A stretch of 64,000 nt of DNA, from contig CAZOMY010000004.1 in assembly GCA_964581115.1 (NCBI GenBank), forward strand, positions 62,001 to 126,000, written 5' to 3'. The position numbers and the translations under genes are program-made. The notes under the pieces were generated by a model that worked only from the letters and a program-made list of their open reading frames with translations, did no database searches and had not been told where the DNA came from. This DNA is from 2-02-FULL-55-14 sp964581115. Its GTDB lineage: Bacteria; Bacteroidota; Ignavibacteria; UBA10030. Positions 43,018 through 51,828 of the stretch are shown piece by piece; the first letter of the stretch is position 1; each line of letters opens with the position of its first letter.

Positions 43018-43048
43018 TTGACTCTCCCGGCTCATTTCCGTACCATGG
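43018..43048 (+). promoter_or_regulatory. weak candidate promoter for the secreted protein gene at 43068
   Basis: TTG (43018-43020), a 20-base spacer and TACCATGG (43041-43048) have the TTG-N20-TAnnTTTG geometry but two mismatches in the second box. If used, transcription starts near 43055. Confidence 0.28.
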
Positions 43049-43067
43049 AATGCAACAGAAAGGGAGC

Positions 43068-43577
43068 ATGATGACCGTGGCAAGGGTGTTCTTGACGGCT
43101 CTTCTGTTGACGGCCTGTGCTTCGTCGTTGGAGGCGCAGTTCAAGGCGCCTCCTCAGATCACGCCTTCGTCAGGTTCCTCACTCGTACGACAGGACGGCG
43201 GCGGCCTTCTGATGGGTTGGTTCGACCCGTCTCGATTCAACATGCGTCAGAGCTATTCGATTTCGTACTCGACCATGGGCGGGAAGGGGATCTCGATCGG
43301 GGAGTACACGAACAGTATAATGTATCAGATCTCCGATCCGCTGTCGGTCTCGTTCGACATCAGCCTGGCGCACGTGCCCTACAGTTCGTACGGCGACAAG
43401 TTCAACGAGGGCCTGTCGGGCCTCCGGCTGTCGCGGGCGCAGCTCGACTACCGTCCGAGCGAGAACACGTTGTTTCAGATCCAGTTCCGGCAGATCCCCG
43501 CCGGGGCGTACATGCGCGGATGGCCTTCGTATGGTACGGACTTGGGCCTCGATCGACCATTGGACTTCGACCGTTGA
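43068..43577 (+). CDS. small exported protein, possibly outer-membrane associated
   Basis: The protein has 169 residues and a signal sequence (MMTVARVFLTALLLTACASS then LEAQ). It may be cut after LEA, or may be a lipoprotein at LTAC; the sequence does not decide. The mature part is rich in Ser, Tyr, Gly and Asp with alternating polar and aromatic residues (SYSISYSTMGGKGISIGEYT), suggesting a short beta-strand protein. I recognise no family. ATG codons at 43050, 43068 and 43071 are possible; GGGAG just upstream favours 43068 or 43071. A strong terminator follows, so it is a single-gene unit. Confidence 0.7.
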   Translation: MMTVARVFLTALLLTACASSLEAQFKAPPQITPSSGSSLVRQDGGGLLMGWFDPSRFNMRQSYSISYSTMGGKGISIGEYTNSIMYQISDPLSVSFDISLAHVPYSSYGDKFNEGLSGLRLSRAQLDYRPSENTLFQIQFRQIPAGAYMRGWPSYGTDLGLDRPLDFDR

Positions 43578-43610
43578 TCTCCGTGTACACCCTTTTCGAT
43601 GACCCGAGCG

Positions 43611-43641
43611 CGAGCAGGCCGTTGTGCCTGCTCGTTTCGTT
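43611..43641 (+). terminator. rho-independent terminator after the small exported protein gene
   Basis: CGAGCAGGC (43611-43619) and GCCTGCTCG (43626-43634) form a perfect 9-base stem with a 6-base loop, followed by TTTCGTT. It lies between the stop at 43577 and the next gene at 43677. Confidence 0.85.
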
Positions 43642-43676
43642 CCCGACCGCTGCCAGTCGCCATCGACGGATGCTCC

Positions 43677-44144
43677 ATGAGTCGTGACGCTTCCGGCCGC
43701 ATCCCCCGAAGCTGGAAGTTGGCAGGTCTGGGGTTGCTCGGTCTTGTCGTGCTCATCGCCGTGTATCTTTCCGCCCATGCGTTCTGGACCTCGTCGCAGA
43801 CCGTGGCCGAGACCGTGCCGGGCGCAACGAAGCCTTGGAAGCTTGAAGTGGTCAACGGAACGAGCGAGGCAGGTCTGGGGCAACGCGTCGCGGACCATCT
43901 CCGTCGTCTGGGCTATGACGTTGTCGACGTCCGAACGCAACGATCGCCGGGTCCGACGCGAACCGCCTTCGTTGACCGTTCCGGAAGGCCGGGTGCGCTT
44001 GACGATCTGCAGAACGTGCTTGACCTGACACCCGACCGGTGTCGTTCAGAACTCGACCGCACGCTCTACCTCGACGTGACCGTTGTCGTCGGCAATGACC
44101 TTCGTACCATCCCTGCCTTCGCTGCCATTGCACGGGCCAACTGA
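43677..44144 (+). CDS. LytR C-terminal (LytR_C) domain membrane protein
   Basis: The protein has 155 residues: a short basic N-terminus, one membrane helix (about residues 14-36, GLGLLGLVVLIAVYLSAHAF), and a LytR_C domain of about 100 residues beginning WKLEVVNGTSEAGLGQRVAD and HLRRLGYDVVDVRT. This domain is found in envelope proteins of LytR/CpsA/Psr type but the catalytic LCP domain is absent. It probably faces the periplasm; the function is unknown. rsfS starts about 20 bases downstream. Confidence 0.82.
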   Translation: MSRDASGRIPRSWKLAGLGLLGLVVLIAVYLSAHAFWTSSQTVAETVPGATKPWKLEVVNGTSEAGLGQRVADHLRRLGYDVVDVRTQRSPGPTRTAFVDRSGRPGALDDLQNVLDLTPDRCRSELDRTLYLDVTVVVGNDLRTIPAFAAIARAN

Positions 44145-44163
44145 TCCACGTCCTGTCGTTCAG

Positions 44164-44610
44164 GTGAATCCCTTGACATCGCGCACACTTGCCCAGTTGA
44201 TCGCCACCACGATGCTGTCCAAGAAGGCCCACGACGTCATTACGATGGACCTCCGTAAGGTCACGAGTACGACGGACTACTTCGTCATCTGCTCGGCTGA
44301 TTCCGACACCCAGGTGCGCGCCATTGCCGACGCAGTCGACGAGGCAACGGACGAGGCGGGGTGGCCCGTCTGGAAGCAGGAAGGACGCCAGGCGATGACC
44401 TGGGTGATCCTCGACTTCGTTGACGTGGTGGCGCACGTCTTCCACCGGGACTCGCGAACGTTCTACAACCTGGAACGCCTTTGGGCTGATGCGAAGACGG
44501 TGGCCGTGACGGACGAACCGAGGCCGAAGAGGCCGTCCGTCAAGAAGGCCCCGGCAAAGCGAACCACGACCCGCTCATCGGTGACGACGCGAAAGCGAAG
44601 CGCAACGTGA
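44164..44610 (+). CDS. rsfS: ribosome silencing factor RsfS
   Basis: RsfS binds L14 and blocks subunit joining in poor growth. The 148 residues contain TLAQLIATTMLSKKAHDVITM, TTDYFVICSADSDTQVRAIA, WVILDFVDVVAHVFHRDSR and FYNLERLWADA, the RsfS core. A lysine/threonine/arginine-rich tail of about 40 residues is extra. Start: GTG at 44164 has no ribosome-binding site, whereas AGGTGA at 44162-44167 is well placed for a TTG at 44173, so the true start may be three codons later. The stop overlaps the argS start. Confidence 0.92.
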   Translation: MNPLTSRTLAQLIATTMLSKKAHDVITMDLRKVTSTTDYFVICSADSDTQVRAIADAVDEATDEAGWPVWKQEGRQAMTWVILDFVDVVAHVFHRDSRTFYNLERLWADAKTVAVTDEPRPKRPSVKKAPAKRTTTRSSVTTRKRSAT

Positions 44611-46259
44611 AAACGTATCTCTCCCAGCGCATTGGAGCCGCGCTCGAACAGCTTGGATATCAAGGTCGGGTCCCGCTTCAGTTCGAGACCCCGAAGCAGG
44701 AGTTGCACGGGGACCTGACGACGAACGTCGCGATGCTGCTGGCCAAGCCGATCGGAAAGCATCCGCGGGCGATCGCCCAGGAGATCGTCGGCGCTTTGCA
44801 GGTCGATCCGAACGACGTGGCGGGGGTCGAGATCGCGGGACCGGGATTCATCAATGTTCGTTTCACGCCCGGATTCTTCACACGGCAGCTGGAGGAGATC
44901 CTGCGCGAGGGGTCCGGGTACGGACGCACGAATGCGGGCCACGGACGGAAGGCGATGGTGGAATTCGTGAGCGCCAACCCGACGGGTCCGCTGTCGGTGG
45001 GCCATGGACGACAGGCGGCGATCGGCGACATGCTGGCGAGTCTGCTCGAGTGGACCGGCTACGAAGTGACGCGGGAGTACTACTACAACAATGCCGGCCG
45101 ACAGATGCGCGTGCTGGCGCAATCGACCCTTGCCCGTTATCGACAAAGCTTCGACCCCGATGCGCCGTTCCCCGAGGAGGGCTATCAAGGTGAGTACATC
45201 CGACATATCGCCGAGACGATCAGAACGGAGCGGGGCGATGCGCTCTTGTCGATGACGGAAGAAGAGGCTTTGAAGGTGTGTCAGACGATCGCGGAGCGCT
45301 CGTTGTTCGACGCCATCAAGGCCGTTCTCGCGCGGATGGGGGTACGGCACGACGTCTTCTACAACGAAGACTCGCTGTACACGTCGGGCAAGATCGACGA
45401 GGTCGTGCGGGAGTTCCGCTCAAAAGGGCTGGCGTATGATCACGAGGGGGCCGTCTGGCTCAAGGCGACAGCGCTCGGGCTGGACCAGGACCGGGTCATC
45501 ATTAAAAGCACGGGCGAACCGACCTATCGGCTTCCGGACATTGCGTACCATCGGGAGAAGTTCCGGCGCGGCTTCGAGCTGATCGTAGACGTTTTTGGTG
45601 CTGATCACATCGCCACGATCCCGGACGTGCTGGCCGGCGTCAAGGCGCTGGGCTACGATCCGGACAACGTTCGCGTCGTCATCCACCAGTTCGTAACGCT
45701 GATGCGGGATGGCGAACAGGTGAAGATGTCGAAGCGGCTGGCGAATTTCGTGACGTTGGACGATCTGATCGACGACGTCGGGCCGGACGCCGTGCGGTAT
45801 TTCTTTCTCATGCGCGCCAACGGAACGCATCTGGAGTTCGACCTGAATCTGGCGAAGGAGCAGTCGGAGAAGAATCCCGTTTACTATGTCCAATACGCCC
45901 ATGCCCGGATCGCGAGCATCATGCGGTTTGCGTCGGGCGAAGGGGGCGTGATGATGCCGGTGGACCCGGGCACGATCGACTTTGGCGTGCTCGGAGGTGC
46001 GGCTGAGGTTGCGCTCACCAAGCTCTTGCTGGAGTTCCCCCGGACCGTTGAGGGGGCGGCGTCGTCGCTCGAGCCGCATCGGCTTCCGGCGTATCTGACG
46101 GAGGTGGCGACAGCCTTTCACCGGTTCTACCACGATCATCGGGTGGTCGTGCCGGAGGTACGGGTCGCTCAAGCGCGCTTGGCTCTCTGTGCCTGTGCCC
46201 GGACAGTCCTGGCCAACGGGCTGCGAATTCTGGGGGTTTCGGCGCCGGAGAGGATGTGA
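44607..46259 (+). CDS. argS: arginyl-tRNA synthetase
   Basis: This class I aminoacyl-tRNA synthetase has 550 residues. The N-terminal additional domain (LHGDLTTNVAMLLAKPIGK) is followed by VEFVSANPTGPLSVGHGR with the HIGH-like SVGHGR, then YYNNAGRQM, the KMSK-like VKMSKRLANFVTLDDL, and the helical anticodon-binding DALR domain at the C-terminus (TEVATAFHRFYHDHRVV). The GTG start at 44607 overlaps the rsfS stop (GTGA). A terminator follows directly. Confidence 0.96.
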   Translation: MKTYLSQRIGAALEQLGYQGRVPLQFETPKQELHGDLTTNVAMLLAKPIGKHPRAIAQEIVGALQVDPNDVAGVEIAGPGFINVRFTPGFFTRQLEEILREGSGYGRTNAGHGRKAMVEFVSANPTGPLSVGHGRQAAIGDMLASLLEWTGYEVTREYYYNNAGRQMRVLAQSTLARYRQSFDPDAPFPEEGYQGEYIRHIAETIRTERGDALLSMTEEEALKVCQTIAERSLFDAIKAVLARMGVRHDVFYNEDSLYTSGKIDEVVREFRSKGLAYDHEGAVWLKATALGLDQDRVIIKSTGEPTYRLPDIAYHREKFRRGFELIVDVFGADHIATIPDVLAGVKALGYDPDNVRVVIHQFVTLMRDGEQVKMSKRLANFVTLDDLIDDVGPDAVRYFFLMRANGTHLEFDLNLAKEQSEKNPVYYVQYAHARIASIMRFASGEGGVMMPVDPGTIDFGVLGGAAEVALTKLLLEFPRTVEGAASSLEPHRLPAYLTEVATAFHRFYHDHRVVVPEVRVAQARLALCACARTVLANGLRILGVSAPERM

Positions 46260-46289
46260 CGGGGCTGATTGATTCTTGCCGCCGTTTTT
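46259..46289 (+). terminator. probable rho-independent terminator after argS
   Basis: ACGGGGC (46259-46265) pairs with GCC (46278-46280) and CCGT (46282-46285) around a single bulged G, followed by TTTT. It begins at the argS stop codon and separates the rsfS-argS genes from the polysaccharide locus. The remaining bases to 46431 show no other feature I recognise. Confidence 0.65.
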
Positions 46290-46431
46290 CGTAGCGTTAT
46301 GCAGAGCCAACGCACATTGAGGCCGTTCCCACCTCTTGCTACTGCCTGATACCCGTCCAAAGCGACGGCGAACCTCTCAGGCCCCCCGTACCGACGGGCG
46401 GCTGCTTATCCATCACATGTCCTGACCTGTT

Positions 46432-47541
46432 TTGAAGACCGTACTCAGCGTTGTTGGGGCCCGTCCGAATTTCATGAAAGTCGCCCCGTTGCATCGGGCA
46501 TTTTCGGTTCGGACGAAGTCCGTGCGACATCTGATCGTCCACACCGGCCAGCACTATGACGAGAAGATGTCAAAGATCTTCTTCGAAGATCTCCAGCTTC
46601 CACAGCCAGACATCTATCTTGGGGTCGGATCCGGCTCGCACGCGGAACAGACGGCCAAGGTGATGGTGGAATTCGAGAAGGTGGTGCAGGACGTGAAGCC
46701 CGACCTCGTGCTCGTCGTCGGGGACGTCAATTCGACGCTGGCCTGTTCGATCGTCGCGGCGAAACTGCACGTTCCGGTCGCCCATGTGGAGGCGGGACTG
46801 CGGAGCTTTGATCGAAGAATGCCGGAGGAGATCAACCGGCTCGTGACCGACGCCATTGCCGACCTGCATTTTGTGACGGAGCCAAGCGGGATGGAGCATC
46901 TCCGTTCCGAAGGGGTGCCTGCAGCGAAGGTGCACCTGGTCGGCAACACCATGATCGACTCGTTGGTCTATTTCCGGGAAGCGGCCGGCCGCTCGACGAT
47001 CGTTTCGGACCTGGGATTGACGACGGGCGGCTACATGGTGGTGACCTTGCACCGTCCGAGCAATGTGGACCGGAAGGAGTCGATGCAGGAGGTGCTGGGA
47101 TTCTTCGAGAAGTTCGCTTCGAGGGTCGGCGCGGTCTTTCCCGTTCATCCGCGGACGCGAAAGATGCTGGGCGAGTTCGGGTTGATGGACCGAGCATCCA
47201 AGATCCCGGGACTCAAACTGGTGGAACCTCTGGGATATCTGGATTTCCTTCGACTGATGCAGGACGCCAAGTTCGTGCTGACGGATTCCGGGGGCATTCA
47301 GGAAGAGACCACCTACCTCGGCATTCCTTGTCTGACCTTGCGCGACAACACCGAGCGACCGATCACGGTCACGGAGGGGTCCAACGTGCTGTGCGGTTCG
47401 ATGATCGCAAACGCTGTGCCGCATGTCGAATCGATCCTGGCCGGCACGTTCAAGCGCGGCCGCAATCCGGAGCTGTGGGACGGGAAGGCGGCGGAGCGGA
47501 TCGTGGAGATCATGATTGCCCATTTAAAGGAGCGCAAGTGA
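46432..47541 (+). CDS. wecB: UDP-N-acetylglucosamine 2-epimerase (non-hydrolysing), first copy
   Basis: The enzyme interconverts UDP-GlcNAc and UDP-ManNAc to supply surface-polysaccharide precursors. The 369 residues contain VVGARPNFMKVAPLHRAF, HTGQHYDEKMSKIFFEDL, VVGDVNSTLACSIVAAKL, HVEAGLRSFDRRMPEEINR with the catalytic acids, and DSGGIQEETTYLGIPCLTLR. It appears to start with TTG at 46432, since the conserved N-terminus begins right there; no strong ribosome-binding site is visible. It opens the polysaccharide locus and overlaps the next gene by 4 bases. A second, clearly different copy lies at 58928. Confidence 0.93.
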   Translation: MKTVLSVVGARPNFMKVAPLHRAFSVRTKSVRHLIVHTGQHYDEKMSKIFFEDLQLPQPDIYLGVGSGSHAEQTAKVMVEFEKVVQDVKPDLVLVVGDVNSTLACSIVAAKLHVPVAHVEAGLRSFDRRMPEEINRLVTDAIADLHFVTEPSGMEHLRSEGVPAAKVHLVGNTMIDSLVYFREAAGRSTIVSDLGLTTGGYMVVTLHRPSNVDRKESMQEVLGFFEKFASRVGAVFPVHPRTRKMLGEFGLMDRASKIPGLKLVEPLGYLDFLRLMQDAKFVLTDSGGIQEETTYLGIPCLTLRDNTERPITVTEGSNVLCGSMIANAVPHVESILAGTFKRGRNPELWDGKAAERIVEIMIAHLKERK

Positions 47542-49151
47542 ACCGACATCTGGTACGCATCGGTTTCGTATCGCCTCTGGCGCTTATAGCGCTGACGACC
47601 GGCTTCGCGCAGGAACGGTCCGACCGTTCGTCGTCGGATGTGATCGCCGGACAGCTCGGGATCCACTCAACGGCCATTCCGCTGGATGCTCCGATCGATC
47701 CGACATCGTATGTGGTTGGGCCGGGGGACCTGTTCAACGTCTCGATCTCCACCGTTCCGCCCCAGGTCATGGCTTTGACGGTGACGGCCCAAGGCAACCT
47801 CATGATCCCGATGGTCGGAGAGATCGCGGCAAGCGGTAAGACCCTGGCGGCGTTCCGGGGGGACGTACTGCAGGCGATCTCGAAACGGTACCTGCACGCC
47901 GCCCCGACGATCTCGCTCGCGTCTCCTCGAAAGGTCGTCGTGCGCGTGCGCGGCGCGGGGGTCAACGAAGGCTCGTATGTCGTGATGGCGTCCGAACGGG
48001 TTCAATCACTTCTGGCCCGGGGTGATATCCGTCGTACCGTGGCGCGTCCGGGAACATCTCCCGGCGAAGTGGAGCGGGACCCCGTTCCCGTGCTTCGCCG
48101 GTCGATCCGGATCTACCGCGGCGGCCAAGATCCGATCATCGCCGACCTGGACCGCTATGAGGCCACGCGCTCCTCGGAGTGGAGTCCATATCTGCAGGAA
48201 GGGGATGAAGTGGTCTTCACCGCCGCCACAGAAGTGAGGGGAACCGTCACGATCGGGGGCGCGGTCGTTCTCGCGGGGACGGTCGAGTGGAGGGCCGGTG
48301 ATCGTTTGGCCGATGTCATCAGCTTCGCAAAGGGGTTGCGTGAGGATGCCGTGCCGGACTCCGTCCAGGTCCTTCGAGCTTCCGGAGAGGTCGAATGGCA
48401 CACTTCGGCGTCTGAGACGCCCGTCCTGGCAGGCGACCGTCTCGTCGTATTATCGCGCGAGTCGAAGAGCCGCGAGGCCTTGGTCACGATCGACGGAGAG
48501 GTAGCTCATCCCGGCGCATTTCCGATCGTCGCATCCTTCACTCGTCTGTCCGAGGTGATCGCGATGGCGGGAGGTCTGACGGCGCAGGCCATGACGCACG
48601 CCGTGAGTATCTATCGAAGCGCCCCCGATGCTGATGCGCGTCGGCTGTTGCTCTTGACCTCGGAGCGCGGGAATGCTTCTCTTGAGGATACGGTATACGT
48701 GCGCCTCGAGACGCAAGCGCGACTCTATGGGGAGCGCGTGAGTGCCAACCTCGTAAAGGCGATCGCCGACCCCGCAAGCGATGAGAACGTCGTGCTGCAG
48801 CCGGGGGACCGGATCGTGGTCCCGCGCCGTACGGGAACCGTTTATGTCTTTGGCCAAGTGCGACGCCCGGGGCATCAGCCGTTCAAGCCGGGAGCGAAGT
48901 TGAGCGACTATCTGGAGAGGGCCGGAGGGATGACCGAGCGGGCCAAAGACGATGAGGTCTCGGTCATCAAATATTCATCACGCCAGTGGCTGCCGCCCGA
49001 CGAAGCGACGGTCGAGGAAGGGGACATGATCTGGGTGCCGCGAGTGGTGGAACGGGACACGGCCTACCAGTTGAGCATCGTCGGACAGATCGCGGGGATC
49101 ATCTCAGCGGCGGCGACGCTTATCCTCCTGGTGACACAGGCCGGGAAGTGA
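47538..49151 (+). CDS. polysaccharide export protein with SLBB domains (Wza-like)
   Basis: The protein has 537 residues and an N-terminal signal sequence without a clear lipobox (SPLALIALTTGFAQ). The polysaccharide export domain begins at about residue 55 (SYVVGPGDLFNVSISTV, GNLMIPMVGEIAASGKTL). Three SLBB-type domains follow (VTIGGAVVLAGTVEWRAGD; VTIDGEVAHPGAFPIVASF; VYVFGQVRRPGHQPFKPGA). A hydrophobic C-terminal helix (IAGIISAAATLILLV) could anchor it in a membrane. It is the likely outer-membrane or periplasmic exit component of the Wzx/Wzy pathway. The GTG start overlaps the wecB stop, with AAAGGAG at good distance. Confidence 0.88.
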   Translation: MNRHLVRIGFVSPLALIALTTGFAQERSDRSSSDVIAGQLGIHSTAIPLDAPIDPTSYVVGPGDLFNVSISTVPPQVMALTVTAQGNLMIPMVGEIAASGKTLAAFRGDVLQAISKRYLHAAPTISLASPRKVVVRVRGAGVNEGSYVVMASERVQSLLARGDIRRTVARPGTSPGEVERDPVPVLRRSIRIYRGGQDPIIADLDRYEATRSSEWSPYLQEGDEVVFTAATEVRGTVTIGGAVVLAGTVEWRAGDRLADVISFAKGLREDAVPDSVQVLRASGEVEWHTSASETPVLAGDRLVVLSRESKSREALVTIDGEVAHPGAFPIVASFTRLSEVIAMAGGLTAQAMTHAVSIYRSAPDADARRLLLLTSERGNASLEDTVYVRLETQARLYGERVSANLVKAIADPASDENVVLQPGDRIVVPRRTGTVYVFGQVRRPGHQPFKPGAKLSDYLERAGGMTERAKDDEVSVIKYSSRQWLPPDEATVEEGDMIWVPRVVERDTAYQLSIVGQIAGIISAAATLILLVTQAGK

Positions 49152-49334
49152 GCCTGAACCATCTTGCCAGCTTCGTGCCCACAACACGAGAATCGCGATG
49201 AACGTGTTACTGCCGTTCCTCGGTCACGCCAGCGAGGCGCAGCCAGGAAGCTGCGGCGCCTCACGAGCAAGGCATCACCATGCACTTCCACCAGATCCAA
49301 GTCGTCACGCAGCCGCTGACCACAGGTGCTTCCT

Positions 49335-50471
49335 ATGACATCGTCTGAAGTTCGATCAGTGCCTTTCTCGGATCTCCTCGTGATCCTGATGCGCCGACTT
49401 CGGGTCATCATTGGGATCGTTGGAATCTCTGTGCTGCTCGGCCTCGTCCTTGCCTTCACGGTGACCCGTTACTACAAGTCGGTGACCCGGATCCTTCCTC
49501 CAAAAGAAAGTCCCACTCTGGCGGGTCTCGCGGGACTTTCGAATCTCGTGAAGAATCTGCCGGGAGGGCTTTCGAAGTTTGGCGGTGACGCGGACCCGTA
49601 CGACTACATCGCGCTGCTGAAAAGCCGGACGATCTCTGAGGATATCGTCAACCGATTTGATCTGAAGTCGGTCTATGAGATCTCTGACAGTTCTATGGAG
49701 AAGACGATCAGGGCCCTTTGGGGCAACGTCGAGGTCGACTGGACCGAGGAGAATACCCTTGAGATCAGGGTGTGGGACGAGGATGCTCAGCGAGCCGCAG
49801 ACATGGCAAACATGTTCGTCGCACTGCTTAATCAGCGCAGCTACGAACTCCAGACACAAGAGGGCAAGAACAATCGCGTGTTCATTGAGCAGCGAGTCCT
49901 TCAGAATCGTGAGGATCTCTATCGGGCGGAACAAGAGCTGAAACAATACCAGGAACGGGAAGGATTGATCATCCTGCCAGAAGCCTCTTCCGGCGGCGTG
50001 AGCGCCGTCGCCGAATTGTATGCCATGAAGGTGCAGAAGGAGATCGAGCTGGGCATCTTGTCGCATTCGGTCGATCCGACCAATCCCCTGTACCAGCGGG
50101 CGTTGCTTGAATTCCGTTCGATCGATGCGAAGATCTCCCGGATCCCCGATGTGGGCATGAACTCGGTTCGCCGGTTTCGGGAAGTCGCGATCCAACAGAA
50201 GATCATGGAGATCATTGTCCCGTTGTACGAACAGGCAAAGATCAACGAGCACAAGGATGTTCCGGTGGCGTACGTGCTCGATCCCGCGAAGCCCGGTGAG
50301 CGTCCCGACCGTCCGAAACGAGCGTTCGTCCTTGGGATCGCTGCGTTCCTGGGCCTTGTCTTGGCGTTTGTGACGGTAGCCCTCCAGGAATATCGGTCGT
50401 GGTTGCTCACGGAACGGCCTGAGATGGTCCAGCTTTGGAAGGAAGCGTGGCGTGGACGTTCTCGCAGTTGA
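49335..50471 (+). CDS. Wzz/GNVR-type chain-length determinant protein
   Basis: The protein has 378 residues: a short cytoplasmic N-terminus, a membrane helix (about 23-45), a large coiled-coil periplasmic domain with VFIEQRVLQNREDLYRAEQE and LKQYQEREGLI, and a second helix near the C-terminus preceded by AKPGERPDRPKRAFV, the proline-rich Wzz signature. The cytoplasmic tail is short and carries no Wzc-type tyrosine kinase domain. It sets polymer length with the Wzy-like protein encoded next. I prefer the ATG at 49335, six bases after AGGTG, to the GTG at 49326. A 183-base gap upstream shows no recognised feature. Confidence 0.87.
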   Translation: MTSSEVRSVPFSDLLVILMRRLRVIIGIVGISVLLGLVLAFTVTRYYKSVTRILPPKESPTLAGLAGLSNLVKNLPGGLSKFGGDADPYDYIALLKSRTISEDIVNRFDLKSVYEISDSSMEKTIRALWGNVEVDWTEENTLEIRVWDEDAQRAADMANMFVALLNQRSYELQTQEGKNNRVFIEQRVLQNREDLYRAEQELKQYQEREGLIILPEASSGGVSAVAELYAMKVQKEIELGILSHSVDPTNPLYQRALLEFRSIDAKISRIPDVGMNSVRRFREVAIQQKIMEIIVPLYEQAKINEHKDVPVAYVLDPAKPGERPDRPKRAFVLGIAAFLGLVLAFVTVALQEYRSWLLTERPEMVQLWKEAWRGRSRS

Positions 50472-51828
50472 TCGGTCGAGATACGAATCCGCCGCCCTCC
50501 GGCTGCCGATGGCACGGCTGGCGAGTCGTCTTGGCTTCATCATGCTTCTGTTCGGGATGACGGCGATTCTTTGGGGAGACGACATTCAGTTGGCGAGGGC
50601 GGACGCGGAGGCGCCGACGGTCTTCAACGTCCGGCTTGCCGGCATCAAGATCATGGATCTATTGTCGGTCGCCCTTTTCTTGCTTGCGCTCGTCAAGATG
50701 GCCCTCGAAGATCGAATCGAGTGGACGACGAGCCACGTGGCGATCGCGGCGATGTTCGGGACCTATCTGTATGCGGGAATCGTGGGATTCGCGTACAGCT
50801 TCGGACTCCGCTACGACTACGTGTATTGGGTCCAGGACCTGCAGCAGACGCTGTACATGGCCGGATTCTTCCTGATCACTTTCGTTCTGTTGGATTCCCC
50901 TCGTCGGCTGAGGGTGTTCCTGGTCATTCTTCTCTCGGTCATGGCCGCCAAGAACGTGTTGATCCTCTTCAACACGTTCTCGGGTGTTGGCAAAGCCATC
51001 GGCGATTGGGCCTTTCGGGCCTCGCAGAACTCCGAGTTCGCCTATTTCCCGATGATGTTCTTTCCGTTCCTCCTCCTGGTGCTGCGTCGTGGGAACATCC
51101 TGCTCCGTCTTGCGATGGCGGCCATCATCGCGATCTACCTCGTGAATTCGTTGCTTGGGATCTATCGCACGGTGTGGGTCATGTTGATCCTCGGCATGCT
51201 GATCCTCTTGTTCCTCTCTCCGCGCCATACGCGCGCGGTTTTGGCCGCGGTCCTCAGCGTTGGCCTCACGCTGGCGATCGCCGCCGCCGCGGTCATGTTC
51301 CCCCGATTTCTGGAACTTGCCTGGAGCTTCAAGTTCGCGTCCATCTTCGACTGGTCGGTCTACGGCGAGCGGTCCAATTCCACCAAGCTGCTGGAGATCG
51401 TGAACGTGTGGCATTACGTGGTCGGTCAGTTTGCCTTCTTTCAGGGCTTGGGACTTGGAGCGTGGTGGGACGATTCTGCCCGCCGATTGCTCCCCGACGG
51501 CGGTTCGGGATTTACCTACAAGACCCGGTTCCAGTCCACGCACATCTGGTTCGTCACTCAATTCCTCAAGTTGGGCGCGATCGCCATGCTCGTCTACTGG
51601 GGAGCCCTTTGGCACATCCTCAGGACCGCGCTGCGCGGGATCCGGTCGTTGCCGTGGGATCGTTGGGAGACGCAGGCCATGCTAGGTTGGTTCGTCGGTC
51701 TGCTTTGTGCGTTCATCTCGTCAGCCGACTTTGTTCGCCTGTTCCTCATGGTCGGCGTGAACATCGCTGTGATGATCCGCTGGATCAGTTTTGACCATCC
51801 CGCGGCAGCCAGGACTGCGAGCGCATGA
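50452..51828 (+). CDS. O-antigen ligase/polymerase-like membrane protein (Wzy candidate)
   Basis: The protein has 458 residues in about a dozen hydrophobic segments. A large polar loop between late helices (about residues 295-360) contains NSTKLLEIVNVWHYVVGQFA, FFQGLGLGAWWDDSA and THIWFVTQFLKLGAIAM, resembling the periplasmic loop of Wzy polymerases and WaaL ligases. A membrane protein with this layout between Wzz and the flippase is most likely the repeat-unit polymerase. The GTG start overlaps the Wzz gene by 20 bases. Polymerase versus ligase cannot be decided by sequence alone. Confidence 0.78.
   Translation: MDVLAVDRSRYESAALRLPMARLASRLGFIMLLFGMTAILWGDDIQLARADAEAPTVFNVRLAGIKIMDLLSVALFLLALVKMALEDRIEWTTSHVAIAAMFGTYLYAGIVGFAYSFGLRYDYVYWVQDLQQTLYMAGFFLITFVLLDSPRRLRVFLVILLSVMAAKNVLILFNTFSGVGKAIGDWAFRASQNSEFAYFPMMFFPFLLLVLRRGNILLRLAMAAIIAIYLVNSLLGIYRTVWVMLILGMLILLFLSPRHTRAVLAAVLSVGLTLAIAAAAVMFPRFLELAWSFKFASIFDWSVYGERSNSTKLLEIVNVWHYVVGQFAFFQGLGLGAWWDDSARRLLPDGGSGFTYKTRFQSTHIWFVTQFLKLGAIAMLVYWGALWHILRTALRGIRSLPWDRWETQAMLGWFVGLLCAFISSADFVRLFLMVGVNIAVMIRWISFDHPAAARTASA

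Noticed and set aside
46290..46431. JUMPstart/ops-like element or promoter upstream of the polysaccharide locus
   Set aside because: No GGCGGTAG core was seen, and no TTG-N19/20-TAnnTTTG match better than chance. The promoter of the locus was not identified.
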